Position numbers and translations under genes: made by a program
Assembly (NCBI GenBank): GCA_001599595.1
Contig: BCHH01000001.1
Coordinates: 3,085,751 to 3,149,750, forward strand
DNA from: Beverwykella pulmonaria
Taxonomy: Eukaryota > Ascomycota > Dothideomycetes > Pleosporales > Melanommataceae
Length of the DNA: 64,000 nt
Reading direction: 5' to 3'
Shown here: one piece after another, positions 30,883 to 43,900 of the stretch
Numbering within the stretch: position 1 is the first letter of the stretch
Layout of the letters: the number at the start of each line of letters is the position of its first letter
Notes under the pieces: model-generated
Database searches by the model: none
What the model saw: only the letters and a program-made list of their open reading frames with translations
What the model was told of the DNA's origin: nothing

Positions 30883-32773
30883 TCAACTAGAGAGCTTTTG
30901 GCCGAACGCGCTGCGAGCGACCTAAATATCAGAAAATTAGCTCAACGTTCCTGGATCCACAGCAATAGGACCACACTTACAATTCCCCTAAACCTCTTCC
31001 CAAACACATACGCCGGAATCGTAAACGAGCAAATCACCAGATTCACAACCGTAATCGCAGTAAATGTGCTCCTCGGCCCTATCTTTGCATACAATCCATT
31101 CGCATACGTCGTCGCCAAGAACGTAAACACTGCCTTCGTGAAATTGATTGTGACAAACGCTTGATTCGCATCTTTCGCATGACAATCAATCACGTAAGTC
31201 AGTGAAGCCTGAGAGGCAAAGGGCACAGAAAGTGAGTGTAGCGACATGAAGAAGATAGGCCAGACGATAGGCGCGCCGCTCTGTACGCTCATTCCAAAGC
31301 CGAGGAAACCGGCGGTTGCTAGGGGTGTGGCGATGAGCATGAGTGTGAGGCGGAATTCAGGCTCGAAGACGCCGCCGTTGCGCTTTGCCATGGACTTCAC
31401 GACTGCATCAGCCATCCAGCCGGAGAGGGGCGAGCCGATTAATGCGATGGCGAGGAGAGGCAAATTAGTTAGACCGATTTGTGCAGGACCGAGATTGTAT
31501 GGTGGCGAGGAGAACGCGGTAACAGACAGCACGGAGATCGTAAGAAGCCAGGTGAAGTAGGAACCGTAAACAATGGTCGAGAACAGGACGGCAGGGTATG
31601 CAATCAAGGGGATGGGCTTGTAGGCACCTTTCCAGAATGATTCATCAGAAAGTCGGCCGCGCCAGAGGCGCAGCTTGTCGACATAGGTTTCTGTTGCGGA
31701 TGTATCGACAGACCAGAAAGTGCCCTTTTCTTCGACCTCGATGGCTGCGCCGCGCGGGCCGTTGTAGGTTGTTTCGATAACCACAAAATACATAACAACG
31801 AGGATGGGAATGTAGATCAGGGCTGAGATGCCAAAGGTAGCTTCGAAGGAGATGTTCTCGATGATGAAGCCGGAAATAACTTGACTGCATAGAGGTTCGT
31901 TTGATCAGAAGATGCCATAGAAGACGAACTTAGAGGTAGCGTACCCGAGAAGAACCCCAGACCCTAGCATACACCCCCAAATGCTAAGGCGTGAGCCTCG
32001 CTGATGCACGAAGAACATATCAGAGACCGTTGAGGTCACGAGAGTTTCTAGAGGAGCAGAAGCGATGCCCTGTACGACTCGCATGACTGCCAGTGAGACG
32101 AAAGACTGTTTCTTCTTAATACGGCTCAAAGCTTGACTCTGGACGGACGACATACACTTGAAAAGAACCCCCAAACGTTCGTAACTAGTAGGAGGCCAGT
32201 AGAGATCACGAAAAATGGTCGTTTGCCCCAGATGTTGGCTCCTGCAGCTGTAAAGAAAGTAGTGAATCCGATCCAGAAAGCCAGGAAGCCAATGAGCAGA
32301 CTCGACACCATATCCAAGCTGACGTTGTACTTGACAGCCACAACATGTAAACCGGGTGTGACCATGGGCCCAAGGCTGAATATCTGTTAGTCGCTGTATC
32401 GTTTTCGCAAACGAGGTACGGCGTACGCGGTTGTGACACCAGAGCTGAATGCAAGAATGATCATGATTGATTCCTTCCATGCCGGTGACCTAATTGCATT
32501 TTAGCAATATATATTGAACTCTCTTTTGGAGATGTACCAATTGAGAGGATCACTCGGGCTATCCGAAGGCTGCGGTTGCAGGATAATATCTCCATGGCGC
32601 TTCAGAGAACTCGCACTAGCTGCTAATTCTTCTACAATACATCGTATATTTAGCATACATCATTGGACTGGAGGCCTACAAACTGCTTACCCGTTGTTGT
32701 TGATGCTGCACCAATGACAGCTGTCCCCGGAGGGGAAGCCATCAAAGGATCTTGCAGGACGCCCCAACCCATG
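30883..32773 (-). CDS. MFS transporter, DHA1 type
   Basis: Second twelve-helix carrier of the drug:H+ antiporter type in the window, about 515 aa. Proposed exons: 32773-32691, 32615-32538, 32489-32427, 32375-32156, 32105-31945, 31884-30981 and 30921-30883; each join keeps frame. The N-terminal cytoplasmic block ends D-P-L-N-W. TM4-5 carries V-V-Q-G-I-A-S-A-P-L-E-T-L with V-S-D-M-F-F-V-H-Q-R-G, the usual DHA1 motif. The second half has L-S-G-W-M-A-D and I-D-C-H-A-K-D-A-N-Q-A-F. If the last intron is not used the protein ends at 30942 instead. Substrate unknown. Six introns in one gene raise the risk that one splice site is misplaced. Confidence 0.85.
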
Positions 32774-34147
32774 ATGATCAAATTAGGATGAAGCTACAGA
32801 CCAAATAAAGAATGGAGCAAGCAAAAGATGATCTGCCAGCAGACCGGAAGAATTGAAAGAACGAAAAAGAATAAACTGAAAAGCTACCGGCCAACGAATG
32901 AACAAACTTAACAGGACAAAAGGAATTGAGTCCAGCTCTGAGCAGGCGCTCATTCCCGAAAGTACTTCGCCAGATCAAGTACAGCACCAAGGCGATCAAG
33001 CGGCGATCAGTCGGGTATACCCAGCCTTCTCGAAACATTGATGAAGAAAGATTACGCCAGCAACACCTGATGGCCATCTTCGATGAAGTTTCAGTTGTGC
33101 TGTCTTTGACAAGGCTTGACAAGACTTGACAGGGTTGTGATGATATTATGTGGGTCAAAATGTCGATCCAATACGACGCGAGTTTCACAAGGCCACCAAC
33201 TGCCTGGACTTCCTCGGGAGTCCAGACTCGGCATGCTCGACCACGTTTCTAAGGTGTCAACATCGGGATTTAATCATGAGCCGAAGGCTGCGCATATGAT
33301 TTAGTCATCATGTGCCTTGTTCCCGTCCAATGAGGCGCCGTACAAGTTGGATATGTCGCATCATTTGCGCCAAAGATAGCATTCCGTCGGCTCCAGGGCA
33401 CAAGCCGGTTGGAATTATAACGGCTTCAGTGTTCGCATGACAGATGAGTGCCGGGTAGGAAGTGGAGACGGTCAGAAAATGGTGCCATACTTTGACAATA
33501 GAAGGTTGTAAATCAATCGTGAATCTGAATTAGGCACGTCGCTTGAATTTTAGGGCCTCAGGAATGGAATTTGGAAGACGAATATAGCTGTTAGAACCAG
33601 TCGATCAGGCATTGCGGTATCCTGTAGGGTTTGTAGAGCAGGTGAGAGAAGGCTGTCCCTATTAATCTCGACGCTCTATAGAAAGTCGTGGGATCCATGT
33701 GCACTGCATCTCCTATTTTAAAAAATATCCTATCAATGCATCGATAGCCTGTTTAAATGCGTTACTGTACCTCTACATCGAGAGCGTCATGATAGATGTA
33801 CCATCGGGCGAAAGAAGGGCCAGTCGACTGTAGGTGGAATCGGTGGCGTGAGAAAGCTTGGTGATGGAGAATCTCAACTAGCAGTGTTCACTTACTCCTT
33901 GAATGTTATATGTGTTAGTGTTCGAAGCTGGGTGATGGTTGAGAGAGGCCGTTCCACAAAGTTGAAGCCATGCAGGGTTCCAAGATCGTTGAACTGCGCT
34001 AATCTCTATGTGGTTGGCGCAACACCTGAAAGTCGCACCCACTGTCGTCTGTTCTTTTTCCCTTACGTTTCAACCATCCACCCATCACGCTTCCTCGTCT
34101 GCCTACCTAAGAATCTTCTACACACCTCTTGGTAGCTGTTTGTCATC
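32774..34147. other. Intergenic stretch
   Basis: No gene is recognised. A minus-strand ORF at 32778-33188 is open but covers the presumed promoter of the transporter and matches nothing. Confidence 0.5.
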
Positions 34148-35200
34148 ATGTACGGCGCCAAACGGCCACCAATCAACGTCCTACCAGCAGAGTTGCTGTT
34201 AGAAATCTTCAAATTCCTCGTCCCGGACCAGGTCTACGAAAACAGCAAGAAAAAGGACTTGCAGAACCTTCGATTGACCTGCAAAGACTTTAAGCCCTGT
34301 GCAACTGGACTTCTATTCCTACACTATGACATGGTGCTTTGGCTGAAAGAAGACAAGTCTTTCTATGAGTCTGGCAGCTACCGGATGCTGAAGAGTAACC
34401 CTTCGTTAGCCAACCTCATTCGACATGTCCGGATCTCAGTTGCCTCTTGAGATTACCAATTTTTTCAAAATCGGCTGAGGTATTACGGAACAAGGACCGA
34501 TGAAGAAGCGGAACAATGGCTATTAAGACATCTTTGTGAGGCATTGGATTTCGAGCAACCTGAGCCAGACATCTATCGGGGACGTGAAATTGACATAAAT
34601 ACTGGAGATCTAACACCCGGTGAGCTCGCGAGTATCAAACTCTATTTTCGCATATATGCCAAAGAACCGACCCATGACAAGGAATATGGATACCCAGACC
34701 TAATTCGGCTGCGAGAGGAGATAAACAAGAGGCTAGAACTCCTGCCGAATCTTCAGCGTGCTCTCCTATGGCGAGCTACTTTAGAGCAGATACCACTCTA
34801 TGCCGAAATGGTTAGATTCTGGGACGATCATGGCTTTGGTGTATCATACAACACTCTATTCGTGGAAGTAATCTTCGGCCACCAAAACGAGTTTCCATGG
34901 AGTACGCAGACAATCACAGCCGGTCTTCAAGCAGACGGATCTAACGGTGTTTATCGCAACCCGCTCCGCCTCGAACTTGGCCCTTTTGTTGCAGTCACCG
35001 CACGCACTCGCATATTGAAGTCGTCCACTTTAGATATCTTGACGTCTGTATCTCGGCATGCTATTCGGAATGACGAACTCTATGATCAGTATAAGAGTTT
35101 GATCCTGCACTCACCACCTGCTCTGGAATCCGATGAAATTCAGTATATCGAGACCCCAGGAATGAGCCATTGGTACTACCCCGCGCTCAAGGATTCATAA
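34148..35200 (+). pseudogene. F-box-like protein gene with in-frame stop
   Basis: A single frame of 351 codons runs from 34148 to 35200, broken once by TGA at 34448-34450. The N-terminus has an F-box-like start (I-N-V-L-P-A-E-L-L-L-E-I-F-K-F-L, then L-Q-N-L-R-L-T-C-K-D-F), the usual Skp1-binding helices of SCF adaptor subunits. The rest is a leucine-poor C-terminal region common in fungal F-box hypotheticals, with no repeats that I recognise. No GT/AG pair near 34448 can remove the stop as an intron. A C-to-T change in CGA would explain it. The downstream 250 codons show no further damage, so the break is recent, or an error, or read through. Confidence 0.65.
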
Positions 35201-35698
35201 AACAGTGTGCGAGAGTGCTTTGCTTGGAATATGTGTTGAGTTCGATTCGGCTGAGTAGTGGTTTTCGGGTGAAGAGCAGGAAGCTCATGGCTAAGGCGAG
35301 TAGTGTGTCGTGGCGACTCCGGAACACTCTGGCAATTTAGAAACGAGCTGCCAAATAGGAGACCAAATTCCATAGAGTAAAATCAATCAATTTCCCCTTG
35401 TAAGGGTTTTCAGATGGGGACAATGATCATAAGGAGACTGCGTTGTTCTGGGACAGATCAAGTCAGAGCAGCTTATAAGCTGTCCGACTAAGATCAACTA
35501 ACTATATCTGGACAAACTTAAACCGTTACACTCCTTGATTCGATACAAGAGTGTTCATATCCCACTTTTAATCCTATAAGTAATAGAGAAGACACTACAC
35601 ACGTTCTCGGATTCATAGTTTTATGTTTCCAATGAATCTGTTCCACAGGTCGTTTTAGAACAAGGTCTCACCCATCTAGCAGACGCACTGCTTCGACA
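35201..35698. other. Convergent intergenic spacer
   Basis: Spacer between the stop codons of the F-box-like gene and the orphan gene. Nothing structured was seen. Confidence 0.5.
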
Positions 35699-38587
35699 TC
35701 ATGACCTTCTGTGCAATATTTTCATTTGAGCAATCTTTTTCCACAAGCCTGTAGAAGGTTTTCGTGTTCTTTTCGTGGCCTCGCCTAGAGTGAGGGCGTT
35801 CGCTGGGGGAATGACCCCGACGGCTAGCCCCGAAGATATCACTTGTTGTGAAAGGCTCTCTTCCCTCCTCACGGATTCTTCTTCTGCTCGCTCCACCTGA
35901 TCATGCCCCGTCTCAGTACTAGAGCTTGCGGTTGCTGAATTTGCTGAGGGAGAAGCCTGAACACTTGATCCAACCCCGCTATCATAAAAGCTCTCTCCTG
36001 GATTTGGCGACGAAATCCAGGGCCTTTTATCTTTCAAATCACTGCTCTTGCCGAATAGGACGGCGCCGTTGATCTCCAGAAAGGAGTCAGCCTTTCGAGA
36101 ATAGCTATTGCCGTTACCAGTCTGCTCTAGCAGCCTCCCTATCCCAGAGCGATGAAGCAGTTGGACGCGATTGAAATTATGCTTGCAACCCGGCCCGCAG
36201 CTTTTGAATGTGTCTTTTGTTGGTGTCCACAAAAGGCCTTCGGCTATTTCCGAAGAGTCAGCATCGACTTTGCCCTTCTTCCAATTCGTCTCTCTAATGT
36301 CTCTGAGCAGATATAGAGGCACCGCAAGCAAATCAAGTCCACGTGGAACAGTTTTCCAGGCTGGGCAGATGGGTTTCTGCGTGTCCACAATCGGCTTGTA
36401 AATGTCTCCAAAATTTCGACCAAAGAGGGTGATGGCACCTATCCGCTTTGTGAATTTGAGCCACTCTTCCCCATTTGATTGAAGAGACACCGTGCGTCGG
36501 GTCAAGATGTGCTCGTCTGATACAATGTCCATGTACTCATAGCCTTCCAATGCTACCTCAAGTGGATTCTGCAACTGAGTGGTCGTGTGAGTCGTCGCAG
36601 CTTCCACTTGGCGGTCGTAAATATCCTCGAGCGTGCCCCAAGTCTGGGTAACTAATTCTTTGAAGCAGGTCGTTTTGAAAATTGCTGTTCTCCCTGCTGT
36701 AAAACTGGTCGTTGGGTTTCTGCTTTTCACGCCGCTAGATGCCGCGTCTGTGGACGACGGTGCCACGAGCTGGGTAACATTAACCTTTTCGTCCTCATAT
36801 GATTCAAACTCCCTTAGGATGATGTGAGTCATGTTGCTTTCCTCCACTAAAGCATCTGCAGTGGATTTTGGATTACCATCACTTTCTGCATGGTGAAATT
36901 CTGAGGCATTGAAAAGGGACCCGGCGCCTCCGTAAGGTCCTTGAGAGACCTGTGTCCGAGCAAGATGTAGCAGAGCGCTCGCACCATCAGCCAGCCACCC
37001 TCTCTGAGCTGCAGTATCGTAAAGAACGACGACGATGTTTTTGCGGGCGTATTCGATTTGGCTCGCGTATGGCTTTTTGACGAATATTACTCTGTCTCTG
37101 CTGCCTCGAACAAAGCCCAAACTTGCCCCACTAATTTTGCTGAGTGAGATCGTCAACTTCTGTTCTATCGCCAATCCTGCAGATAATTGACGGGCTCCGG
37201 CCCAGCCGATTCTATTGTATTCCGCGTCTTTTGTTCCTATTCTGATTGTCAGTTTTTAAAAACGGCAGGCAAATTTGCAAGAGAGTTCGTACCTAGATGC
37301 CTGGTGATACATGGTGCCCATCCAACAAAGTGACGAACGTCTCCAGCCTCCAAAATATCTGTTCTCAGCTTGCTGACTGGGGTCCAACCCGGGAAGCGAT
37401 CTCGAAAAGCATAGTACGGAATACGTTCTCCGTCTCCATTGAATATAAAGTGCCATGTGATGGAACTTTTAGTATGGTGAGTGGGGACAAGCATTGTACA
37501 GTATCCTTTTAGAACTAGAGTCGTGTCATAGCATGTGGCAAACTGAGTTTCGGCCATAGTGCACATCATATTAAGTGGTAGCTCCAGTCCTGGTTCGTTG
37601 TTGTGTCGACTACGAATCGGGAAACCGCCAACAATGACAGGGTTGCGGAACATTGCATGCCAGCAAGTGCCGTTTAGGCTGATCGACGAATCGTGATCAA
37701 GGGCATGAGTGACGGTGAAGCTGAGGTGAACCGTGAAAGCAGGCAGTAGCGAACCGCTAACGCTAAGAAGCGCGATTCTCGGTGTAGCAAGACATATTCC
37801 AACTGGAATTGGAGAATTTCGTAAAGCAGCTCCGAGCCACGCAAGTTGCCCGCATAGTTCTGTTAGGGCAGCTTGGCCACCACGCGCCTCGACCAAGGTG
37901 TTCGTCGATTTTAACGATATCGCGAGTTTCGTTCCGTCAGGAAGACAGTCTGTAATGTTTAGACATTGAAAGGGACTTCCATAGACTTCGTTTACCTGAA
38001 GAATATAGATATGGAGATAGCAAGGCCTTCTGCAGAATACGCATGACTGCGCGGCCACTTGACGGCCAGGTCTGGCCCATGTAGTCCATACAACTTAGTG
38101 CTTGAGCATCACTGCTTGAACCAGTGACTGTGATAGCGCGCTCGACAGCCATTTCCAAAGTGGTGTCATACTCTTGGCCTTTCAAAAAGCCCACAAGATC
38201 CTGATCCATAACAAAGTGAGCTTGAAAAACTTCAGGCTGGCGTGAATTTGGAGTTCTCAAGGACGAGATGAAGGTATCGATTTTCTTTGAGATGACTTCC
38301 AGAGTTGTTCCTTTTCTGTCAGTTAACAAGGCTGAAGATGGAGCGTTCTCAAGTGGCCCTTGGTACGCTGAACCGTCTAATTGAAATGGACCGACTTCCT
38401 GATATCTTGGAGGCACTTGTATCGCATCCAAATGCTGTTCCATAAGTGGTGGCGGCTCAGGGAGAGAATCAGGGGGTTCGGTTGTGTTCGAGCGGGCCAT
38501 ATTTTCAGTGATGGACATGCCGTCTTCCGGTTGAGGAGGCAGACCCAAAGGCGCGACGCCGTCAATCAGTGAGCGCGGATCTGTCAT
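35699..38587 (-). CDS. Orphan fungal family protein, member 1
   Basis: Predicted 928-aa protein of unknown function. Exons on the minus strand: 38587-37996, 37949-37293 and 37236-35699; introns of 46 and 56 nt both split Gly/Asp codons cleanly. The first about 118 residues are polar and Pro-rich. Conserved blocks shared with the 24.6 kb gene: F-V-M-D-Q-D, M-G-Q-T-W-P, C-W-H-A-M-F (293-298) with G-F-P-I-R-S-R and G-L-E-L-P, K-G-Y-C-T-M-L-V-P-T (345-354), W-H-F-I-F (363-367), F-V-G-W (405-408), R-G-W (495-497), then Y-E-Y-M-D-I, L-F-G-R-N-F-G-D-I, W-K-T-V-P-R and G-A-V-L-F-G-K-S. The last about 110 residues are Ser/Glu-rich and end basic. An ATG at 38620 would add 11 residues. I recall similar hypothetical proteins in many Pezizomycotina but no function. 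Confidence 0.8.
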
Positions 38588-39001
38588 CGTGATGCGGCTG
38601 TAGGCAAGATGACGATGCAAAGATCTGCTTGTAAAGAGAGCAGGTGAGTTGCCGCGTGTTAGTAACGCAGAGAGTAATCGACGCTGCGGAAATCCGGTAG
38701 CAAGATCGAGCTGTAGACGACTTACTACGTGCGGATAGCCGGAATAACTAGCAGCCTGCTATGTAGCTACTGTTGATGCGCAAGTCAGCGACCCAGGCTC
38801 ATAACCTGTCGTGATGTGACGAAGTAGATAGAGAGAGTGGCAATTGTTGTTATATTGATTCTACGGAGAGTCTTATCAGGCACGGCAGGAACCTGCCAAG
38901 GTGAGTCATATGAGCAAACATCGAGGTGGCTCACCATGTGACCCACCGGCCGACAACTTTCACTTTGAGACTAGGGCAAAGTGTTCATTTGAAAGTCGAA
39001 A
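38588..39001. other. Upstream region of orphan gene, left flank of Copia remnant
   Basis: Probably the promoter of the minus-strand orphan gene. The Copia remnant starts within or just after it; no LTR boundary could be placed by eye. Confidence 0.45.
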
Positions 39002-40566
39002 GTGAAGAGAGGAAATTTGTTCAACAACAACGTAGATAAAGTTTCTCAATGCATCTTTCCCAATGACTGCCTAACGATCCCGAATTTTAGTCGCATTTTC
39101 CGCCAAATCCGTGACAACTTAATTCCAGCGGAGAAGCTAGAAGAAGTAGACATCAATGGGGAACATATCACTCGCTGGGGACTACAACTGTGCACCATGA
39201 CTGAATCCATCAACTCTCTCAAAATCCTCAACGGCACTGAGTCTTGCCCGCAAGTCACGAAGCTCCAGGCTAACAAGCCCGCCCTCACTCCAGAAGAGTT
39301 TGCCGACCCAGTGATTCTTCAAGCCCACAACAAGGCTATGGAGGAGATCAACAAATACAATAACGCCATCAAAGATAGAGTCAAGGAGGAGAAGCAGGAA
39401 GAAATGAGTGGCTGTACAAGGACGCCTCTATCCGGAAGGTCATCTTGGCTACCATTTCGTCACACCTGCTCAAGGCCGTTCAAACTCCACTGCCCTGACG
39501 AGGAGGTAGTCTTCAGCTTCCTAGGTGCGCGCAGGAACCTTTCAACCTCGTGCATATTAATATCGCCGGCCCAATCAAACCTACCGCGATCAATGGAGAA
39601 CAATATTGGGTCCTTGTCACCAACGACGCCACACGCTATCGCTGGGTACGTCTCATCAAGGACTGTGCGCAGGCTGCTAGGGATATCAAAGACTTCGCAG
39701 TGATAGTGAGAACTCAGTATAACAAGGACATCAAAGCTCTGAGATAGGATAACGCGCGGGAGCTTATGCAGAAGGAGGTCAAGACTTAGTTTGAGGCTCT
39801 CAGCACTCAGATCCTTCCCTCCACCGCATACACTGCCCATTAGAATGGTGTAGCAGAACGCTCCAACGGCCTAACGGAGGATCGTGTCTAGTGTATGATT
39901 ATTGACACGCCGCCAGAGCTGCAGAAATACTAGCCGTATGCAGTCATATACGCAGTTGGACTTCTTAACTTATCACCTACGCGCTCTCTCCTAGGCAAAG
40001 TGACACCTCATCAGAAGCTCCTAGAAGCACAGGGTCATCATAGCCCTGTACCTAATCTGTACGGTCTCCGCAAATGGAGATGCCTTGGATGGATTCATAT
40101 ACCAGAGGAGCGACGTGTCAAATCAGAAAAGTTTGCTCCTCGTGCGCGCAAAGGTTATTTCCTTGGACTGGGAGGATCTCGCATCTACCTGATGTGGGAT
40201 GTCGAGAAGCAGGATATCACTAGGACCAGCAGCGTCCAGTGGAGCGATAACTATGTCGCAGAAGCTGTTGACAGAAATTCACCAGAATACTTCACGATCT
40301 ACCGCGAGCCTCCCTCCCCACCCGTCTCCCTCACACGATCACGATCACGATCACGAGTCACTGAGCCGGAGCCCGTTCAAGGGGGTGATACTGTGGAAGT
40401 TGTACAACGAGGGGGTGCGGAGATGGATGAACCAGTCGTACCAGAACTGGGCGCTCCGCTGGAGGTTGATATACCAGCTCCGGACTCTAGTGCAGACGGA
40501 TACTGGTTGTGCGACGATACCGCTCCTCGTCATATGGAGATCTGTGGCCACCGCCACAAAGGATAG
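39002..40566 (+). pseudogene. Copia-type retrotransposon remnant (gag to integrase)
   Basis: A decayed Ty1/Copia polyprotein. The left part (39002 to about 39420) reads as a Gag-like segment (L-I-P-A-E-K-L, K-I-L-N-G-T). After a frame change an integrase core follows from about 39535: H-I-N-I-A-G-P-I, Y-W-V-L-V-T-N-D-A-T-R-Y-R-W-V, then N-G-V-A-E-R-S-N and D-R-V..M-I-I. The region 40000-40566 is the integrase C-terminal part (P-H-Q-K-L, K-G-Y-F-L-G-L-G-G-S-R-I-Y) and a charged linker. In-frame TAG codons stand at about 39745, 39787, 39841, 39886 and 39931 where Gln or Trp are usual, as expected from RIP. Protease and reverse transcriptase are absent. No LTRs were found. Confidence 0.85.
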
Positions 40567-40969
40567 CCTACACTAGATCGCACCGAGCGCTCTGGTTGAC
40601 GCCGCCGCCGCCATGCAGCACATACAGCACTTCATCAGCCTATCAAGCTTTCGCACAGCAGATTATCGAGCCTCGTCAGAACGCTAACGGTGATAATCAC
40701 AAAAATAAAATTCATAGCATTTATAATTTCATTACTCTAATATTTCTGGTCGGCTTCTATAAACTTCTCTACCTCTCTACCTCTGCTCTGTATACTCAAA
40801 TGCCCATCCTCAGGCACACAACTCACCCATGCCATTACACCATTTTGAATTACGAATTACGCTTAGACGTCGAACAAATAAACCAAAGCAAGAGATAATA
40901 AGATAGGAGAAGCGAAGGAAAAGCACACAGAAATTATGAAATATGAACGCAGAGTTTTCCCACGGTCTC
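40567..40969. other. Spacer after Copia remnant
   Basis: Holds AT-rich sequence and a CTCTCTACCTCTCTACCTCTGCTC-like run near 40769-40790 (pyrimidine repeat). No gene seen. It may include the end of the Copia element and the 3' UTR of nha1. Confidence 0.4.
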
Positions 40970-43900
40970 TCATTTCTTAACGTCCTTCCCCCACCTCAAC
41001 TTCCCGAATCCAATCCTCGTACTGCTCTCAGGAGTAGTTTCTTTCTCCTTGGCCTCCTCGGCGGCCCTCTCATCCTTGGTCGGGATCCTAGGTTGCTCTG
41101 CGAACCTAATGCCTGGTGGCTTCGGCGGCGGCGATTGTGTATGTTGTTGAGCCTCTCTTTGCTCCCTATGTTGGCTCTTCCCCTGCGGCGAGTGGTGCGT
41201 CCCTCGTCCAGTTTCCAACGGATCACCGCCCTCCTCTTCTTGCTCGGATTCGGATTCCGGTGAGTCGTCTTCATGCCGCCCGAGAGCGCCGAGGCGGCGT
41301 TTGCGCTCGGCGGGCGTCTCGCCAACGTCCATGTGGCTCTTGGGACCGTGAGTGGGGGATATGGGGCGGCGGTCGGTAACGTTTTCGCGGTTGGTGGGTG
41401 GGGTCGTGGAGCCCTCACCTCCAAGAACATCTAGGCGGCGACGGCGCTCGGCGGGGGTTTCCTCTGCGTGTGTTGATCTTTCGTCGGCCGAGGAGACTTC
41501 TGGTCTCGAAGGACCGGCGGATTGGTCGGCAAGGCGTCTCCTACGCTGAGCACCTGTCTCAGAATGATGGTGATCGAGCGAGTAATTGGCGAGGTCATTT
41601 CGTACGGAGTGGAAAGGAATATCTTCTTCGTTGCTGTCCACCAGCGTTAAGCCTTCAGGACCGCGTTTCCTGCCTCTTGCGTTTGGTGACTCGATTTTTT
41701 GGATCCCAGCTTGGCCTTCTTCGCCAATGACTGGGGGGACGTTGGCACTCGATACCGCTCTGCTACGGCCGCTCGGTTCCTTTGCATCTTGCCTGGCTTG
41801 ATGTTTAACGCCTTCCGGAACATCGCTGTCCTCCATGAATTTGGCGCGCTGCTTCGCATCTAGACCTGACATTTGCTGGATGAACTCCGTCTTGCTCATT
41901 CTCCGTCCGCCAGCCGTGACAGTAAATCGAATACGATCGTCATCCATTGCATCCTCTAGTGCCTGTTGTGCCTTCTTGTTCTTCGCATCTGGTGATGCTC
42001 CTGTTCCTGACGGGCCCCCTTCCTCAAGATGGGCTGGAATACCCACATATGTTCCTATTTTTCGGAGGCTGTGCAGGGCACGGCCGCCCGTTTCAGCCAT
42101 GGAAGATTTTCGATCTATGCCGGGGCGAGATTCTTTGGGAGCACTTGGAATGTCGTACTTCTTGATGACCTCTCCATCTTCGTCTTCAACAATGATGGTG
42201 TTGCCGAACTGATATGCAAGAGCCGGGCCGCGCTTTTGAGGAGGCTTTGCTTTCGATGGTCCTGTCAAATCGCCTTCCTCTGGGCGATGATGACGGCCCG
42301 AAAAGCTCTCCATCCTCTTGCGCATGTTCCATCTGCCTGGGTGCTCTAATGCATCAACTGCCTTTCCAGGTGCCTCTTCAAGTGCCCCGCCGTGTTCAAC
42401 TTGTGCAACGCCGTGCTCAACCTCTTTCTCGTCATGCAAACGGCGTGCTTCATCTATATCTCGGGCCCTTCTCGTCTTCTCAGACTCATCTTTGCTGCTT
42501 TTCCGAACACCCAAAACGTTGCCCTCTTCGTCTTCAATAACGGTGTGGTCTCCTTCTTCATAGATCTCCTCCTCAGACTCACGGCGTCTGTGTTTCTCTT
42601 TACCGGTAGAAGAGCTCTCGGGAGACTCATCGCTGGGGCCCATTAAGGTATCAGAATCTTGCATCGGCGAGGCTGCTTCAGCTTCCTCCCTGTCACTCCG
42701 TTGGGGTTTAATGGCAGACTGAGAGATGGGTCCACCGGGGCCTCGGCCTGTATCCCATCGTCTGCGTCGAGAAGCAGAGCGCCGAGAAGTTGGCAGATCC
42801 CCATTCTCCTCCTCCTCCTTTTGACGGCGGAGGAACTGACCTGGTCGACCAATGGGCAGAAGAAGACCAGGTGCAGGTTTTTCAACTTTCTCATCCATGG
42901 AAGATTCCGAGGCCCTTCGGCTGAGTGACATGGATGATTTGGAACGTGACTGAATGCGTGGGAGACGATCCATCCACCCTGGCCCGTCCTCCTTTGCTGT
43001 CGTGTAAGAGAGAGAAATGGTGAGGGTGTTGATGTGCTTGCCGAGAGTAAATACGGCAATAGAGCTGCCATGAACCAGGATACTGCAAATGACTAAGAAG
43101 CACGTTATCGGCCATATCATTTCGATAATGTTGAGATGTTCAAATCCTTCTTCGGGTAATTGAGCCAGTGGGGTGGTCTCCTTGGTTTCCAGCTCAGCTC
43201 TTGCCAGAATAGCCACGAAGATGCCACCGACTCCAATGGGTCCAAAGTGACCAGCGAACAGGGCTTCGCGCCATGTTTTGATATCGGGAATAATGGGCTT
43301 GAGGGCCAGCATAATTGGGATACGTCGAAAGAATAGCACGAAGAGACCGAGTACCACGAGCCGCCAGGGTGTAATTCCAAGAATATCTGGAGAATTGAAC
43401 TGCTCCCAAGGGACGATGGTGCCAAAGTAAACGAAAAATGCCAAATTGATCAGCAGATCGATAACGTTGGAGACGTGGGCTTCCTCGGTCTTTTCAAGAA
43501 ACCACCCGTCGTTGGAGAAGCCAACACCACAGGCAAAGCCCACGAGCAAGTCGTCCATTCCCAAGAGACTTCCCGATCCGGCGCAGAAGAGAGCCAGGAC
43601 AAAGTAGAAGACGAGGAAACTCTCTCGATCTATCAGGTCATGCTCGTGGGCGTACCGGATGGCGCGGCGAGCAGCATAGCCAACCAAAACGCCGTAGACG
43701 GCTCCAAATATACACTCGTACAGGATGGTGTAGCAGAACCAGTGGAATGCAACCTTATCCGTATCTGGGCGGTAGCGAATGAGATAGATAGCCAGATAGA
43801 CGAACGGAAAGGCCATGCCGTCGTTGCAGCCAGACTCGGCCGACAGTAAATCTCGAAGATGTTTAGGGACACGCTTTGCGAATTTGCCCTTTCCGACAAC

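Noticed and set aside
32778..33188. Minus-strand ORF of 136 codons upstream of the second MFS gene
   Set aside because: Occupies the transporter's presumed promoter and has no recognisable features.
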